Positions 7,045 to 15,472 are shown, numbered from the stretch's first letter. The stretch is DNA of 40,364 nucleotides from Bacteroidia bacterium (GCA_016786925.1 JAEUTU010000044.1:1-40364), one strand, 5' to 3'. Numbers and translations: made by a program. The notes: a model not told the origin generated them from the sequence alone.

Positions 7045-7109
7045 ACTATACTTTTTCATTCCTTAATATGGCCTGCCGGTACTGTGCTTGGTGCTGGCGG
7101 GTCTTTTTT
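7045..7109 (+). ncRNA. Possible regulator-dependent short RNA or attenuated leader
   Basis: From the expected start (about 7045) to the end of the T tract at 7109 is a unit of about 65 bases with its own activator-type promoter and a strong terminator, and no convincing protein. It may be a small RNA, or the attenuated leader of the 66-aa ORF that begins two bases after the T tract. Transcript ends are inferred. Confidence 0.4.
7072..7109 (+). terminator. Terminator-like hairpin in the divergent leader
   Basis: CCTGCCGGTAC (7072-7082) pairs over 11 bp with GTGCTGGCGGG (7091-7101), with G-U pairs, around an 8-base loop, followed by TCTTTTTT (7102-7109). This GC-rich block stands out sharply from the AT-rich surroundings. 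Confidence 0.65.
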
Positions 7110-7110
7110 G

Positions 7111-7311
7111 ATGATGTTTGATATTATTAAAAAAGAAATATTATTTTCAATTGATTCCGATGACATTTCCAAAATTTCCTTTCGTGTGGAAAGTGAATAT
7201 TCTAAAGAAATTATCGAATGTCTGATCGCATTTCTTTCTGAACAATATAACTCGGATTCACTTACAGTTGAACAAAAAAACAAGATACGATTATTTATTA
7301 ATTTTTTGTAA
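7111..7311 (+). CDS. Hypothetical 66-aa protein between the two operators
   Basis: The reading frame from ATG 7111 (MMFDIIKKEILFSI; a second ATG follows at 7114) to TAA at 7309-7311 encodes a small acidic, mostly helical protein with no signal peptide, metal motif or recognisable domain. A TTG start further upstream (7039) would begin inside the -7 box and is unlikely. It lies directly behind the terminator-like hairpin, and its stop codon touches operator B. If real, it would be expressed only when transcription reads through the hairpin. The codon pattern is plausible for this genome, but a chance frame in AT-rich DNA cannot be excluded. Confidence 0.45.
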   Translation: MMFDIIKKEILFSIDSDDISKISFRVESEYSKEIIECLIAFLSEQYNSDSLTVEQKNKIRLFINFL

Positions 7312-7326
7312 TTGACAATTGTCAAT
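7311..7326. promoter_or_regulatory. FNR-like operator B, 16-bp perfect palindrome
   Basis: ATTGACAATTGTCAAT, core TTGACA-AT-TGTCAA, the same half-sites as operator A. The centre (between 7318 and 7319) lies 29.5 bp before the -7-like box at 7348, identical to the spacing at operator A, and 49 bp before the KamA-like ATG. Confidence 0.85.
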
Positions 7327-7347
7327 GACTTTCCGTTTATATGTGAT

Positions 7348-7355
7348 TTTATTTG
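7348..7355 (+). promoter_or_regulatory. -7-like box of the KamA-like gene
   Basis: TTTATTTG, one mismatch from TANNTTTG. A weak box beside a well-placed operator suits an activator-dependent promoter. Expected start near 7359, giving a leader of about 9 bases. Confidence 0.45.
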
Positions 7356-7367
7356 TAGAAAAAAACT

Positions 7368-8705
7368 ATGAAACTAAAATCCTATACACTCAGTAATTTT
7401 AAAACTTTGAAACAAGTCGAACGGCTTTCAAAGGAACAAATTGAAGCGATCGAAGTTGTTGGAAATGTTCTTCCTTTTAAAACAAACAACTATGTTGTTG
7501 ATGAACTAATAAATTGGGAAGATCCCGAAAATGATCCTATGTTTAAATTGACATTTCCTCAAAAAGGGATGTTAAATGATGAGCATTACGAAACAATGAG
7601 GATTGTTTTAGAAAATACATCCAATAAAGATGAGATCAGGCGTGTAGCAAATGTAATTCGAATGGAGCTAAATCCTCATCCTGCCGGTCAGATCGAACAT
7701 AATGTGCCGGAGTTTAACGGAGAGAAGATCATGGGATTGCAGCATAAATACAGAGAAACTGTGCTTTTCTTTCCAAGCCAAGGGCAGACGTGTCATGCTT
7801 ATTGTACATTTTGTTTTCGATGGCCTCAGTTTGTTGGAATGGATGAATTCAAATTTGCAGCAAAAGAAGCTTCATTGCTAAAGGATTACGTAAAAGAAAA
7901 TATAGGTGTAACTGACATTCTATTTACAGGTGGTGATCCAATGATCATGAAAGCAAAAGTGTTCGCTTCATATGTTTTGCCTCTCTTAGAGAATGATGTT
8001 CCAAATTTACAAACGATTAGAATAGGTACAAAAGCACTTGCTTATTGGCCTTATAAATTTATTAGTGATGATGATACGGAAGAATTATTTGATCTGTTTG
8101 AATTAATAGTGAAGAAAGGGATCAATCTATCCATAATGGCTCATTTTTCTCACCCCGTTGAGTTGGAGACAGAAGCTGTAAAAATTGCTATAAAAAGATT
8201 AAGAAGTATTGGTGTTCAAATAAGAACACAATCGCCACTGCTTAAGCATATAAATGATTCTCCAGATGTATGGGCTGAAATGTGGAGAAAACAAGTCAAT
8301 TTAAATTGCATACCATATTATATGTTTATTCCTCGTGATACAGGAGCGCAAGAGTATTTTGCTTTGCCTTTGGAGAAAGCTTGGGATATCTTCAGGAATG
8401 CATACCAGCGTGTGAGTGGTGTCTGTAGAACTGTTCGTGGACCAAGTATGTCATGTACGCCTGGGAAAGTTCAGATTTTAGGAATTGCAGAAATAAATAA
8501 CAAAAAAGTTTTTGTCCTGCGAATGCTTCAGGGACGAAATCCTGATTGGGTTGCAAAACCATTTTTTGCAGAATATGATTCCAATGCAATATGGATGGAT
8601 GATTTGCGACCGGCTTTCGGTGATGAGAAATTTTTCTTCGAAGATGAATTAGAATGGTTGTTTAATGAACATCTTACGGATGATGAAATTGGCAGGTTTG
8701 AGTGA
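7368..8705 (+). CDS. KamA-family radical SAM protein (lysine 2,3-aminomutase-like)
   Basis: 445 residues. The radical SAM cluster motif CxxxCxxC is Cys142-Cys146-Cys149 (CHAYCTFC), followed by FTGGDPM, the SAM-binding GGD/E-type motif. The family normally also binds PLP; Lys367 in TPGKVQ aligns in position with the PLP lysine of lysine 2,3-aminomutases, although the surrounding GGGGK loop is replaced by a Cys-containing SMSCTPGK. Enzymes of this family move amino groups (alpha- to beta-lysine, glutamate mutase EAM) or are uncharacterised; this divergent loop makes the substrate uncertain, so I do not call it kamA. Oxygen-labile chemistry fits the FNR-like operator B in its promoter. Next to panD, another beta-amino-acid-forming enzyme, it suggests a shared role, which is inference. 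Confidence 0.9.
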   Translation: MKLKSYTLSNFKTLKQVERLSKEQIEAIEVVGNVLPFKTNNYVVDELINWEDPENDPMFKLTFPQKGMLNDEHYETMRIVLENTSNKDEIRRVANVIRMELNPHPAGQIEHNVPEFNGEKIMGLQHKYRETVLFFPSQGQTCHAYCTFCFRWPQFVGMDEFKFAAKEASLLKDYVKENIGVTDILFTGGDPMIMKAKVFASYVLPLLENDVPNLQTIRIGTKALAYWPYKFISDDDTEELFDLFELIVKKGINLSIMAHFSHPVELETEAVKIAIKRLRSIGVQIRTQSPLLKHINDSPDVWAEMWRKQVNLNCIPYYMFIPRDTGAQEYFALPLEKAWDIFRNAYQRVSGVCRTVRGPSMSCTPGKVQILGIAEINNKKVFVLRMLQGRNPDWVAKPFFAEYDSNAIWMDDLRPAFGDEKFFFEDELEWLFNEHLTDDEIGRFE

Positions 8706-8746
8706 TTTTATTTATACAAATGATAGACAATTTATGCCATTCGCTT

Positions 8747-8754
8747 TATATTTG
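8747..8754 (+). promoter_or_regulatory. -7 promoter box for the ClC gene
   Basis: TATATTTG, perfect TANNTTTG, 23 bases before the ATG at 8778. It makes the channel gene independently transcribed even though it follows the KamA-like gene by 72 bases. Confidence 0.5.
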
Positions 8755-8777
8755 CTCTGAATTAAATTGTGATTTGA

Positions 8778-10556
8778 ATGGCTGCTAAGAAAGTCAATTT
8801 TATTGAGTCGGGAATTAACTGGATACATGAGAGAACAAATGAAAAACAATTTTTAATCTTCTCAAGTATACTTGTTGGTATTAGTGTTGGTATTGCAGCT
8901 GTTATCCTTAAGTTGTTTGTAAATGCCATTAGAACAAACCTGGTAGAAGGATATTTTCTGAAGTTGGATTTTAAATACCTGTATTTAATTCTTCCATTGA
9001 TTGGTATTGGTATTGTTATCCTTATAACTAAATATTTTTTCAAAGATCAGCTGCAACGCGGTACTGCAGCTGTTCTTTTTGCAATTGCGAAGAGAAGTAG
9101 TTTTATTCCATTTTATCAAATGTATTCTCATGTTATTACCAGTGGTTTGACTATTGGTTTTGGTGGTTCTGCGGGATTAGAATCGCCAATTGTGAGCACT
9201 GGATCTGCTATTGGATCTAATTTTGCCCGTACGTATAAACTTAGTTATAAAGAACGAACATTGTTGATAGCCTCTGGAGCAGCAGGCGGTGTTGCAGGAG
9301 CGTTTAATGCACCTATTGCCGGTGTTCTTTTTGCGCTTGAAGTAATTTTGGTGGATATTAGTTTGAGTGCCTTCATTCCACTTTTAATTGCAGCAGCTTC
9401 CGGTGCACTCATATCTAAAATTTTGCTAAATGAGAATAATTTATTGTTTTTTAAATTAAAACAACCTTTCGATTATCATAATGTTCCACTTTATATTGCT
9501 CTTGGACTTTTGGCTGGTTTGGTTTCGCTTTACCATGTGAAAACTTTTGATAAAATAGAAACATCATTTCAACGAGTACAATCGAAATGGGTGCGGCTGT
9601 TTGTTGCAGGCTTAGGCTTAATAGTGTTGCTCGCTTTTTTACCTTCACTATATGGTGAAGGATATGAAAGTATAAAGGCACTTTCCGAATTTAAAACAGA
9701 TGGACTATTTAAAGATAGTATTCTTCTGCCCTACATTAGCGATAAGTGGATGTTGTTATTCTTTATTGCACTGGCTATATTGCTTAAACCAATTGCTACA
9801 GCAATTACACTTGGTGCCGGTGGAAATGGAGGGAATTTTGCTCCTTCGCTTTTTGTGGGTGCTTATTTAGGATTTGTATTTTCTTTTTTATTGATTATTC
9901 TGGGTTTTGATGATATCCCTGTCAGTAATTTTACAATTGTAGCCATGGCAGGAATTTTAAGTGGTGTTTTTCATGCTCCGCTCACCGGAATATTTTTGAT
10001 TGCTGAAATAACAGGCGGATATGAATTGATCATTCCATTGATGCTTGTGTCTTCTATCAGTTTTGTTATTGTAAAGTATTTTCAACCTGAATCTCTTGAT
10101 CTGAAAAAGTTAAAAGAAAAAGGAGCAATTGTTTCGGAGAACAAAGACAAAAGTATTTTAGGGAAGTTACAAATACGATCAATGATCGAGACGGACTTTT
10201 CACCTGTTCATTTCAAAGCAACTTTACGTGATATAGTCGAAATTATTAAACATTCAAAACGAAATATTTTTCCTGTTGTAAAGAAAAATGGGAAATTATT
10301 GGGCGTAATTTATTTGGATCATATCAGGCAGGAAATGTTCAATGCTGAGCTTTACGATAGAGTTACAGCAAAGGAAGTAATGCGAAAGGCTTCGGTTACA
10401 ATCGATATTCATGAGGATATTTTTTCAATTATGAAAAAATTTGAGGAGTCAGGACAATGGAATCTACCCGTAGTAGAAGATGGAATCTACATTGGTTACC
10501 TTTCTAAATCAAGTATCCTTGATAAATACAGACATGAATTATTGGAGACTGTATGA
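8778..10556 (+). CDS. ClC-family chloride channel/antiporter with CBS domains
   Basis: 592 residues. Residues about 20-440 form the multi-span ClC core; about 465-590 contain a pair of CBS domains (FPVVKKNGKLLGVIYLD and LPVVEDGIYIGYLSKS), which in this family bind nucleotides and gate transport. Filter motifs: GSAGLESP around 130-137, where Glu135 is the expected external gating glutamate (GREGP in E. coli ClcA), and GGNFAPSLFVGA for GxFxP. The retained gating Glu permits either a H+/Cl- antiporter or a gated channel. It may serve acid or osmotic tolerance. ATG 8778 follows its own -7 box. The stop is two bases from the stop of the convergent M20 gene, with no obvious terminator between. Confidence 0.93.
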   Translation: MAAKKVNFIESGINWIHERTNEKQFLIFSSILVGISVGIAAVILKLFVNAIRTNLVEGYFLKLDFKYLYLILPLIGIGIVILITKYFFKDQLQRGTAAVLFAIAKRSSFIPFYQMYSHVITSGLTIGFGGSAGLESPIVSTGSAIGSNFARTYKLSYKERTLLIASGAAGGVAGAFNAPIAGVLFALEVILVDISLSAFIPLLIAAASGALISKILLNENNLLFFKLKQPFDYHNVPLYIALGLLAGLVSLYHVKTFDKIETSFQRVQSKWVRLFVAGLGLIVLLAFLPSLYGEGYESIKALSEFKTDGLFKDSILLPYISDKWMLLFFIALAILLKPIATAITLGAGGNGGNFAPSLFVGAYLGFVFSFLLIILGFDDIPVSNFTIVAMAGILSGVFHAPLTGIFLIAEITGGYELIIPLMLVSSISFVIVKYFQPESLDLKKLKEKGAIVSENKDKSILGKLQIRSMIETDFSPVHFKATLRDIVEIIKHSKRNIFPVVKKNGKLLGVIYLDHIRQEMFNAELYDRVTAKEVMRKASVTIDIHEDIFSIMKKFEESGQWNLPVVEDGIYIGYLSKSSILDKYRHELLETV

Positions 10557-10558
10557 TC

Positions 10559-11776
10559 TTACTTTAGTTCGTTAATGGCTATCCATGCCATTAGTCCGGC
10601 TCCAATCTCTAACGCTGCTTCATCAATATCAAAAGTGGAGGTATGTACACCGCTTGTAATGCCTTTGACTTTATTACCGGTCCCTAAACGATAAAAGCAG
10701 GATGGAACTTGCTGTGAGAAGAAGGCAAAATCTTCTGCAGTCATACGTAATGGCAATTCCTCAACATTTTCTTTTCCTAAATATTCAATAGCTGCGGTAC
10801 GAGCTGTATTTGTTGTTTGCTCATCGTTCACTAAAAAGGGATAACCTTTCTCAACTCTGAATTCGCAAGTGCCATTCATTTCTTTCGCTACTTCTTCTGC
10901 TATTCTTTTCATTTTTGAATGTGCTGCAGCTCTCCATTCTTCATCCATGGTCCGGAATGTTCCTTCAATTTTTACTTCATCAGGAATAACATTGGTAGCA
11001 CCATTCCCGATGATCTTTCCAAAGGCAAGCACTGTTGGTGGTTTCGGTTTATTGTCGGCTTCAAGTGTAGAATAAGCCGGAGCCTGTACCATAAATTCCT
11101 TATTTAACTCTAATAAGATCTTTGATGCGATCAAAAGCGGATTGTTATAATCATTTGGCATGGCAGCATGTCCGCCTTTCCCTTTTACAGTCATGTACAG
11201 CTCATCTGTACTTGCCATATACATTCCATTTCTGAATCCAACTTTCCCCACTTCCATGCTTGGAAACACATGTTGTCCGAACATGGTTGTTGGTTTTGGA
11301 TTTTCGAGTACACCTTCTTTGATCATTAACGAAGCACCACCCGGTAATTTTTCTTCTCCCGGTTGAAAGATCAATTTGATCGTTCCTTCAAATTCATTTT
11401 TTAATTCATTTAATATTTTTGCTGTTCCCAATACCGATGCAGAATGTACATCATGTCCGCAGGCATGCATAATGCCCGGATGTTTTGAGATATAGTCGCA
11501 AGTGTTTGTTTCATTGATCGGTAGTGCATCCATATCAGCCCGTAAAGCAATTACCTTTTTTGATGGATTCTTGCCTTTAATAAGTGCAACGATCCCTGTT
11601 TTTACAATTCCTTGTGTGTAGGGAATACCATATTCTTTTAGTTTGGATACAATAAAGTTAGAAGTGTTGTACTCTTCAAACGACAATTCCGGATGCGCAT
11701 GCAAATGCCTTCTGATAGAGATGATCTCCTGGTTCAGCTCTTTTGCCAATGCTTTTATTTTATTAATTGTATTCAA
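10559..11776 (-). CDS. M20-family amidohydrolase (carboxypeptidase/aminoacylase type)
   Basis: Zinc peptidase-like hydrolase of 405 residues, of the group that includes hippurate hydrolases, IAA-amino-acid hydrolases and N-acetyl-diaminopimelate deacetylase; it cleaves an acyl-amino acid amide. Ligand motifs: RRHLHAHPE at 22-30, ADMDALP at 80-86, HACGHDVH at 104-111, QPGEE at 138-142 (catalytic Glu), a dimerisation domain from about 190 (GKGGHAAMP), and TAEDF plus the final His (GVHTSTFD). No signal peptide, so cytosolic. The start must be TTG at 11776, one base after the stop of the TauE-like gene: no in-frame ATG exists between the upstream stop and residue 20. Last gene of a minus-strand run of three. 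The substrate cannot be read from the sequence. Confidence 0.92.
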   Translation of the reverse strand: MNTINKIKALAKELNQEIISIRRHLHAHPELSFEEYNTSNFIVSKLKEYGIPYTQGIVKTGIVALIKGKNPSKKVIALRADMDALPINETNTCDYISKHPGIMHACGHDVHSASVLGTAKILNELKNEFEGTIKLIFQPGEEKLPGGASLMIKEGVLENPKPTTMFGQHVFPSMEVGKVGFRNGMYMASTDELYMTVKGKGGHAAMPNDYNNPLLIASKILLELNKEFMVQAPAYSTLEADNKPKPPTVLAFGKIIGNGATNVIPDEVKIEGTFRTMDEEWRAAAHSKMKRIAEEVAKEMNGTCEFRVEKGYPFLVNDEQTTNTARTAAIEYLGKENVEELPLRMTAEDFAFFSQQVPSCFYRLGTGNKVKGITSGVHTSTFDIDEAALEIGAGLMAWIAINELK

Positions 11777-11777
11777 T

Positions 11778-12140
11778 TTATTTTCCGAAGATCATTTTTA
11801 ATGAAAGCAAAAGGATGATCACACCAAATACTTTTTTTAATGTTGTTTGATCAATAGCAATGGAGATCTTAGAACCAAAATAACTCCCGATCAAAAATGT
11901 GCTGGCCATTATCAGTGCTGTTTTCCATTCCACATGTCCTGCTTGATAGTAATTGTACACACCAAGAATTCCTATGGGCATTAAGAACATGAATAAAACT
12001 GTTCCTTGTGCCTGATGTTGTGAATAGCCTAAAAAGTAAACTAATGCAGGAACAATGATGATACCACCACCGATGCCTACCATGCCACTTAATAACCCTG
12101 CGATCACTCCGAGAGCTAGCAGAATAAAAATTGTATTCAT
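11778..12140 (-). CDS. Half-length TauE/SafE-family membrane permease
   Basis: Four hydrophobic segments in 120 residues, beginning MNTIFILLALGVIAGLLSG and carrying the family repeat signature G-x-V-G-I-G-G-G near residues 21-28. Canonical sulfite/anion exporters of this family have two such repeats (about 240-260 aa), so this is a single-repeat form that would have to dimerise. I start at ATG 12140; a TTG seven codons upstream (12161) would nearly touch the previous stop at 12164. The downstream M20 gene starts one base after its stop, so they are translationally coupled. Family (PF01925) is clear; substrate is not. Confidence 0.85.
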   Translation of the reverse strand: MNTIFILLALGVIAGLLSGMVGIGGGIIIVPALVYFLGYSQHQAQGTVLFMFLMPIGILGVYNYYQAGHVEWKTALIMASTFLIGSYFGSKISIAIDQTTLKKVFGVIILLLSLKMIFGK

Positions 12141-12163
12141 ATGAAGAGGAGATTTTTTCAATG

Positions 12164-15100
12164 TTAGAAATCCAGACTAAGTGAAAGATGCCAAATAGGT
12201 TTTAGGATAATACCATCTTGTACACCCCATGCTCTGTCTAAACGGATAAAATAGCCAAACAAACGACTTCTTATACCAAGTCCATAACCACCCACGATCG
12301 GATTGTGCTGTGTTTTTAAAATGATCAGCAATGGTGGATTGTCAATATAAGTTGTATTTAAAGCATTTTTGTCTGAATATGGATCCGGACCTGTCCAAGC
12401 AGTTCCCACATCACCGAAAGTGATGATCTGGAAATTATTGACAAAGTCGGAGCGGATCGGACGCTTGTATAAATATTTGAAGATCGGGAAGCGGATCTCA
12501 CTATTGATCACTGCATACGAATTTCCATTACGTGCATTTTGATAAAAACCACGCATGTTGGTAACCAATGTTTGATAGGCATAATTTTGATCGCGTCCAA
12601 TATTGGTGCTATTGTCGAACTTCGGAATGAACCAGTTATCCACACCTCCTAAATAATAGATCAACTTTTGATTCCCGAAAGATGTTCCCGCTGAGATCCT
12701 ATTAGCCCAGATCAGATCGCGGTGAAGTTTTTTGTAATATCTCCAGTCCATTCCTACTACAAAGAAATCGGTCTTCTCTTTGTCGATCTGCCTGTAATAT
12801 TCTCCAAATACTTTTCCTCTTAATCCATTATAAAGATTCAATCCTTTTTTGATCGTGTTGTCGAATACATACTCCACTTTTACTGTTCCCCAATTTTCGT
12901 AAGTGTTTGGTTTCTTCAAATTGTTGTAGTCGGTAGAAGTGTAAATCGTTCTGTCATTGCGGTAAGCAACACTTGCTCTAACACTGGCTACTTCATTGAA
13001 TGGGAATTTTAAAATATAGCGCGCATCATGTGTATGTACTTTTACAAGTGAATAGCTGTCGCTGATATTTAAAAGAGATTGACGATGAAGTACAAGCTGT
13101 TTATCCACGTTCTTCATTCTGTCCTCATAGCTCAAATAATACTCATTGCTATTCATATCGCCTGAAAAACGCATCCCTCCTGAAATACGGTAGTTTTCAA
13201 AAAGATCACTGATGCCAATTTTAAAGAAAGCATTGATGCCGGGATTTAAATAGATCGGGCTTCCACCACCGGTGAATTTTTGATAGGTAGCATTCAAGAA
13301 ATTGTTGTCAAGCTGTGTTACAACATAATCAACCGAATAATTGGTCTCATAGTTTCTTTGTCTGGCTAATACAAATTCTTCATCTACTGCTGTTGCAGCA
13401 GAGTCGGTCGGACTGATCTGTTTTTCCGCAGTATTGTTTTTGGTGTCTGTTTTCTTTTGTTCGTTCTCAAACGTATAGTTGTTAATGTCCACTTCTGATG
13501 GATCTTTCTTTTTTTCTTTATCATCTACAATAATTACGATCTTCACATTTTCTGCTTTGGGTGTAGCATATAATGCTTTATCTTTTGCTTCCTGCTCAAC
13601 TTGTTCTTTATAGTCTAAACGATTTCTGTAATCACGATAGGATGTGTTCTTTAAGTTGAGAGGTGTTAATGCTTTTGCATCAGCTAATGGTTGAACCAAC
13701 ATTTTGTATTTGCCGTTTTCAAAGATCACTTCCGTTAGTTTGTTTGCTTTTACATTCACATCCTGCTCGAGTATACTTCTGGAGTAATTACTGATAGGGA
13801 AGGAGGTGGCAACAGTTTTGTAATGTGCAGCAGTATCCACATAGGCAATAACACTATCGAAACGTGCCAGGTATCTGTTTCTAATTCCGTTCTTGTCACT
13901 CAAATAGGTGATGTGTTCCTTATCGTAATCAGAAGGGAATGTTTCATCAATGTAAGGCGTGTTAGTAACACGGATCAATAATTTTGATTTGCTAATGTTA
14001 TCAAAAGCAAATACATCTTTTTTCTTTTGAGGATTTTCGAGTTTTTTCTTTCCGTCAAAAGAAAGTGTATCGCCTGGTCGGTTAGATGTAAAGACGATCT
14101 TTTTAGAGTTATTTGCAAAACGAGGATTCAGATCATCATAAATATCTTTGGTGATCTGTTCGTATCCGTTAGAAGCAGTGGTGAAAACGAAAATATCGCT
14201 TTGTCCTTTTTGTACTCCCGACATCACAAATAATTTTCCATCCTCATTATAGGAATAGTCGAGTATCTTTTCAAATCCAAAAATGTTGCGCTCGGTCAGA
14301 TCTTTTGTTTCTAACTCGTATGTGGCCATCACAAAGTATTCCTTACGCTCAATAATGTATGAGAATAATTTTCCACTCGGATGCCATGCAAGTAATGGGA
14401 AAGAATAGTCGTTGATACGATCGATCTTGGAGCCTGATTTTAAAATGCGTTTCGCTTTATTAGTTTGGAAATTATACAACCAGATCTTGTATTGTCCCAT
14501 TTCATTGGTGGTGTAAATGGCATAATTGCCATCCGGACTTACTTTCACCTGACTGTAAACACGTGTCGATTTTATTTTAGAAAGGATCGGTTTTTCAGAA
14601 GGTGTTTTTTGTATGGTATCTTTTGAGTTGTATTTTGAGATGTAGGACTCAACACATTCGGCCCATAAGTTCTTGATGGAGATTCCCATCACAAAAACAG
14701 TTGAATTGTCGATGTTCCTGCTCACCTTCGACATGTACAGGATGTTTGAGATAACCGCTTCGCCATAATTGTCGGCTACATGTTTCCAGAAAGCATGGCC
14801 TGCAATAACAGCATCATTTCCTTCTAAACGGTTCAGGTTTTTATAGCGGTTATTTAAGATTCCATCTTTCACTCTGTTGTCGAGGTCAGAGCTCCAGTCG
14901 TTGGCTACATAATCGATCAAACCTTTGGTGTACCACTCAGGAAGATTCAGTAAGGTGTTGTTCTTTACCATTTCGCGAACATTCCCACCATACATCATTT
15001 GTTCAATAAGTACTTGTGCAACACCACTTCTGATCTGTGCATCCAGCTTAGCATGATCACCTTCAAAGTAGAGCATCACTTTTGATCCTGCAATGCGGGT

Positions 15101-15472
15101 AACTCCACCGGTATTGTATTGTTCATCGGTCAATAAACCAATATTGCTTTGCTTGAAGTCGGATTGTTTGTTGAATACAATGAATTGGATCTTTCCATCA
15201 ATGGAATAGTCGAATAGCTTTTCTACATATTGCATTTCCTTTTTGGCGGCCTTGGAAACGTAATTGGCTATTTCTTTTCCTTGTTCATAGAAATACACAT
15301 CATAGCGTTCGTAGCCATAATAGGTCCAAAAGAATGTTTTATATTTTACCCTGTTCTTTCCGAAATCGGTTTGGGAGCCACTGTAAAATTGTGCTTTTGA
15401 AAATGAGAAATTCAAAAGCAAAACAAGGCAAAGTAAAAAACGGAGTATATATGTAGTTGACGGTTTATTCAT
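12164..15472 (-). CDS. Outer-membrane TolB-propeller / beta-barrel fusion protein
   Basis: 1102 residues with a signal peptide (residues 1-27, ending FSKA-Q). About 35-270 resembles the gluzincin Peptidase MA fold (LPEWYTKGLIDYVA at 177-190), but where HExxH should lie there is VAQVLIEQMM (151-160), so it is probably inactive. About 300-570 is a TolB/WD40-like propeller (NGYEQITKDIYDDLNPRF, KIVFTSNRPGDTL). A charged Lys/Glu linker spans about 630-720. About 750-1102 is an outer-membrane barrel of the bacterial surface antigen (Omp85-like) type, with the late motif GLGIRSRLFGYFIRLDRAWG and a terminal Phe (LSLDF). It is likely anchored in the outer membrane; whether the propeller faces the periplasm or the surface is unknown. 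First gene of a run with the TauE-like and M20 genes. Confidence 0.85.
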   Translation of the reverse strand: MNKPSTTYILRFLLCLVLLLNFSFSKAQFYSGSQTDFGKNRVKYKTFFWTYYGYERYDVYFYEQGKEIANYVSKAAKKEMQYVEKLFDYSIDGKIQFIVFNKQSDFKQSNIGLLTDEQYNTGGVTRIAGSKVMLYFEGDHAKLDAQIRSGVAQVLIEQMMYGGNVREMVKNNTLLNLPEWYTKGLIDYVANDWSSDLDNRVKDGILNNRYKNLNRLEGNDAVIAGHAFWKHVADNYGEAVISNILYMSKVSRNIDNSTVFVMGISIKNLWAECVESYISKYNSKDTIQKTPSEKPILSKIKSTRVYSQVKVSPDGNYAIYTTNEMGQYKIWLYNFQTNKAKRILKSGSKIDRINDYSFPLLAWHPSGKLFSYIIERKEYFVMATYELETKDLTERNIFGFEKILDYSYNEDGKLFVMSGVQKGQSDIFVFTTASNGYEQITKDIYDDLNPRFANNSKKIVFTSNRPGDTLSFDGKKKLENPQKKKDVFAFDNISKSKLLIRVTNTPYIDETFPSDYDKEHITYLSDKNGIRNRYLARFDSVIAYVDTAAHYKTVATSFPISNYSRSILEQDVNVKANKLTEVIFENGKYKMLVQPLADAKALTPLNLKNTSYRDYRNRLDYKEQVEQEAKDKALYATPKAENVKIVIIVDDKEKKKDPSEVDINNYTFENEQKKTDTKNNTAEKQISPTDSAATAVDEEFVLARQRNYETNYSVDYVVTQLDNNFLNATYQKFTGGGSPIYLNPGINAFFKIGISDLFENYRISGGMRFSGDMNSNEYYLSYEDRMKNVDKQLVLHRQSLLNISDSYSLVKVHTHDARYILKFPFNEVASVRASVAYRNDRTIYTSTDYNNLKKPNTYENWGTVKVEYVFDNTIKKGLNLYNGLRGKVFGEYYRQIDKEKTDFFVVGMDWRYYKKLHRDLIWANRISAGTSFGNQKLIYYLGGVDNWFIPKFDNSTNIGRDQNYAYQTLVTNMRGFYQNARNGNSYAVINSEIRFPIFKYLYKRPIRSDFVNNFQIITFGDVGTAWTGPDPYSDKNALNTTYIDNPPLLIILKTQHNPIVGGYGLGIRSRLFGYFIRLDRAWGVQDGIILKPIWHLSLSLDF

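Noticed and set aside
7039..7110. Upstream TTG extension of the 66-aa ORF
   Set aside because: It would start inside the -7 box, before the expected transcript start, and translate the terminator stem.
7068..7121. 17-codon frame with Cys-x2-Cys-x2-Cys (MACRYCAWCW...)
   Set aside because: The Cys/Trp codons coincide with the GC-rich terminator stem, so RNA pairing explains them; kept only as a possible leader peptide within a finding.
8706..8746. Possible third FNR-like site before the ClC gene (TGATAGACAATTTA)
   Set aside because: It has no TTGAC/GTCAA symmetry and is not at the 29.5-bp spacing of sites A and B.
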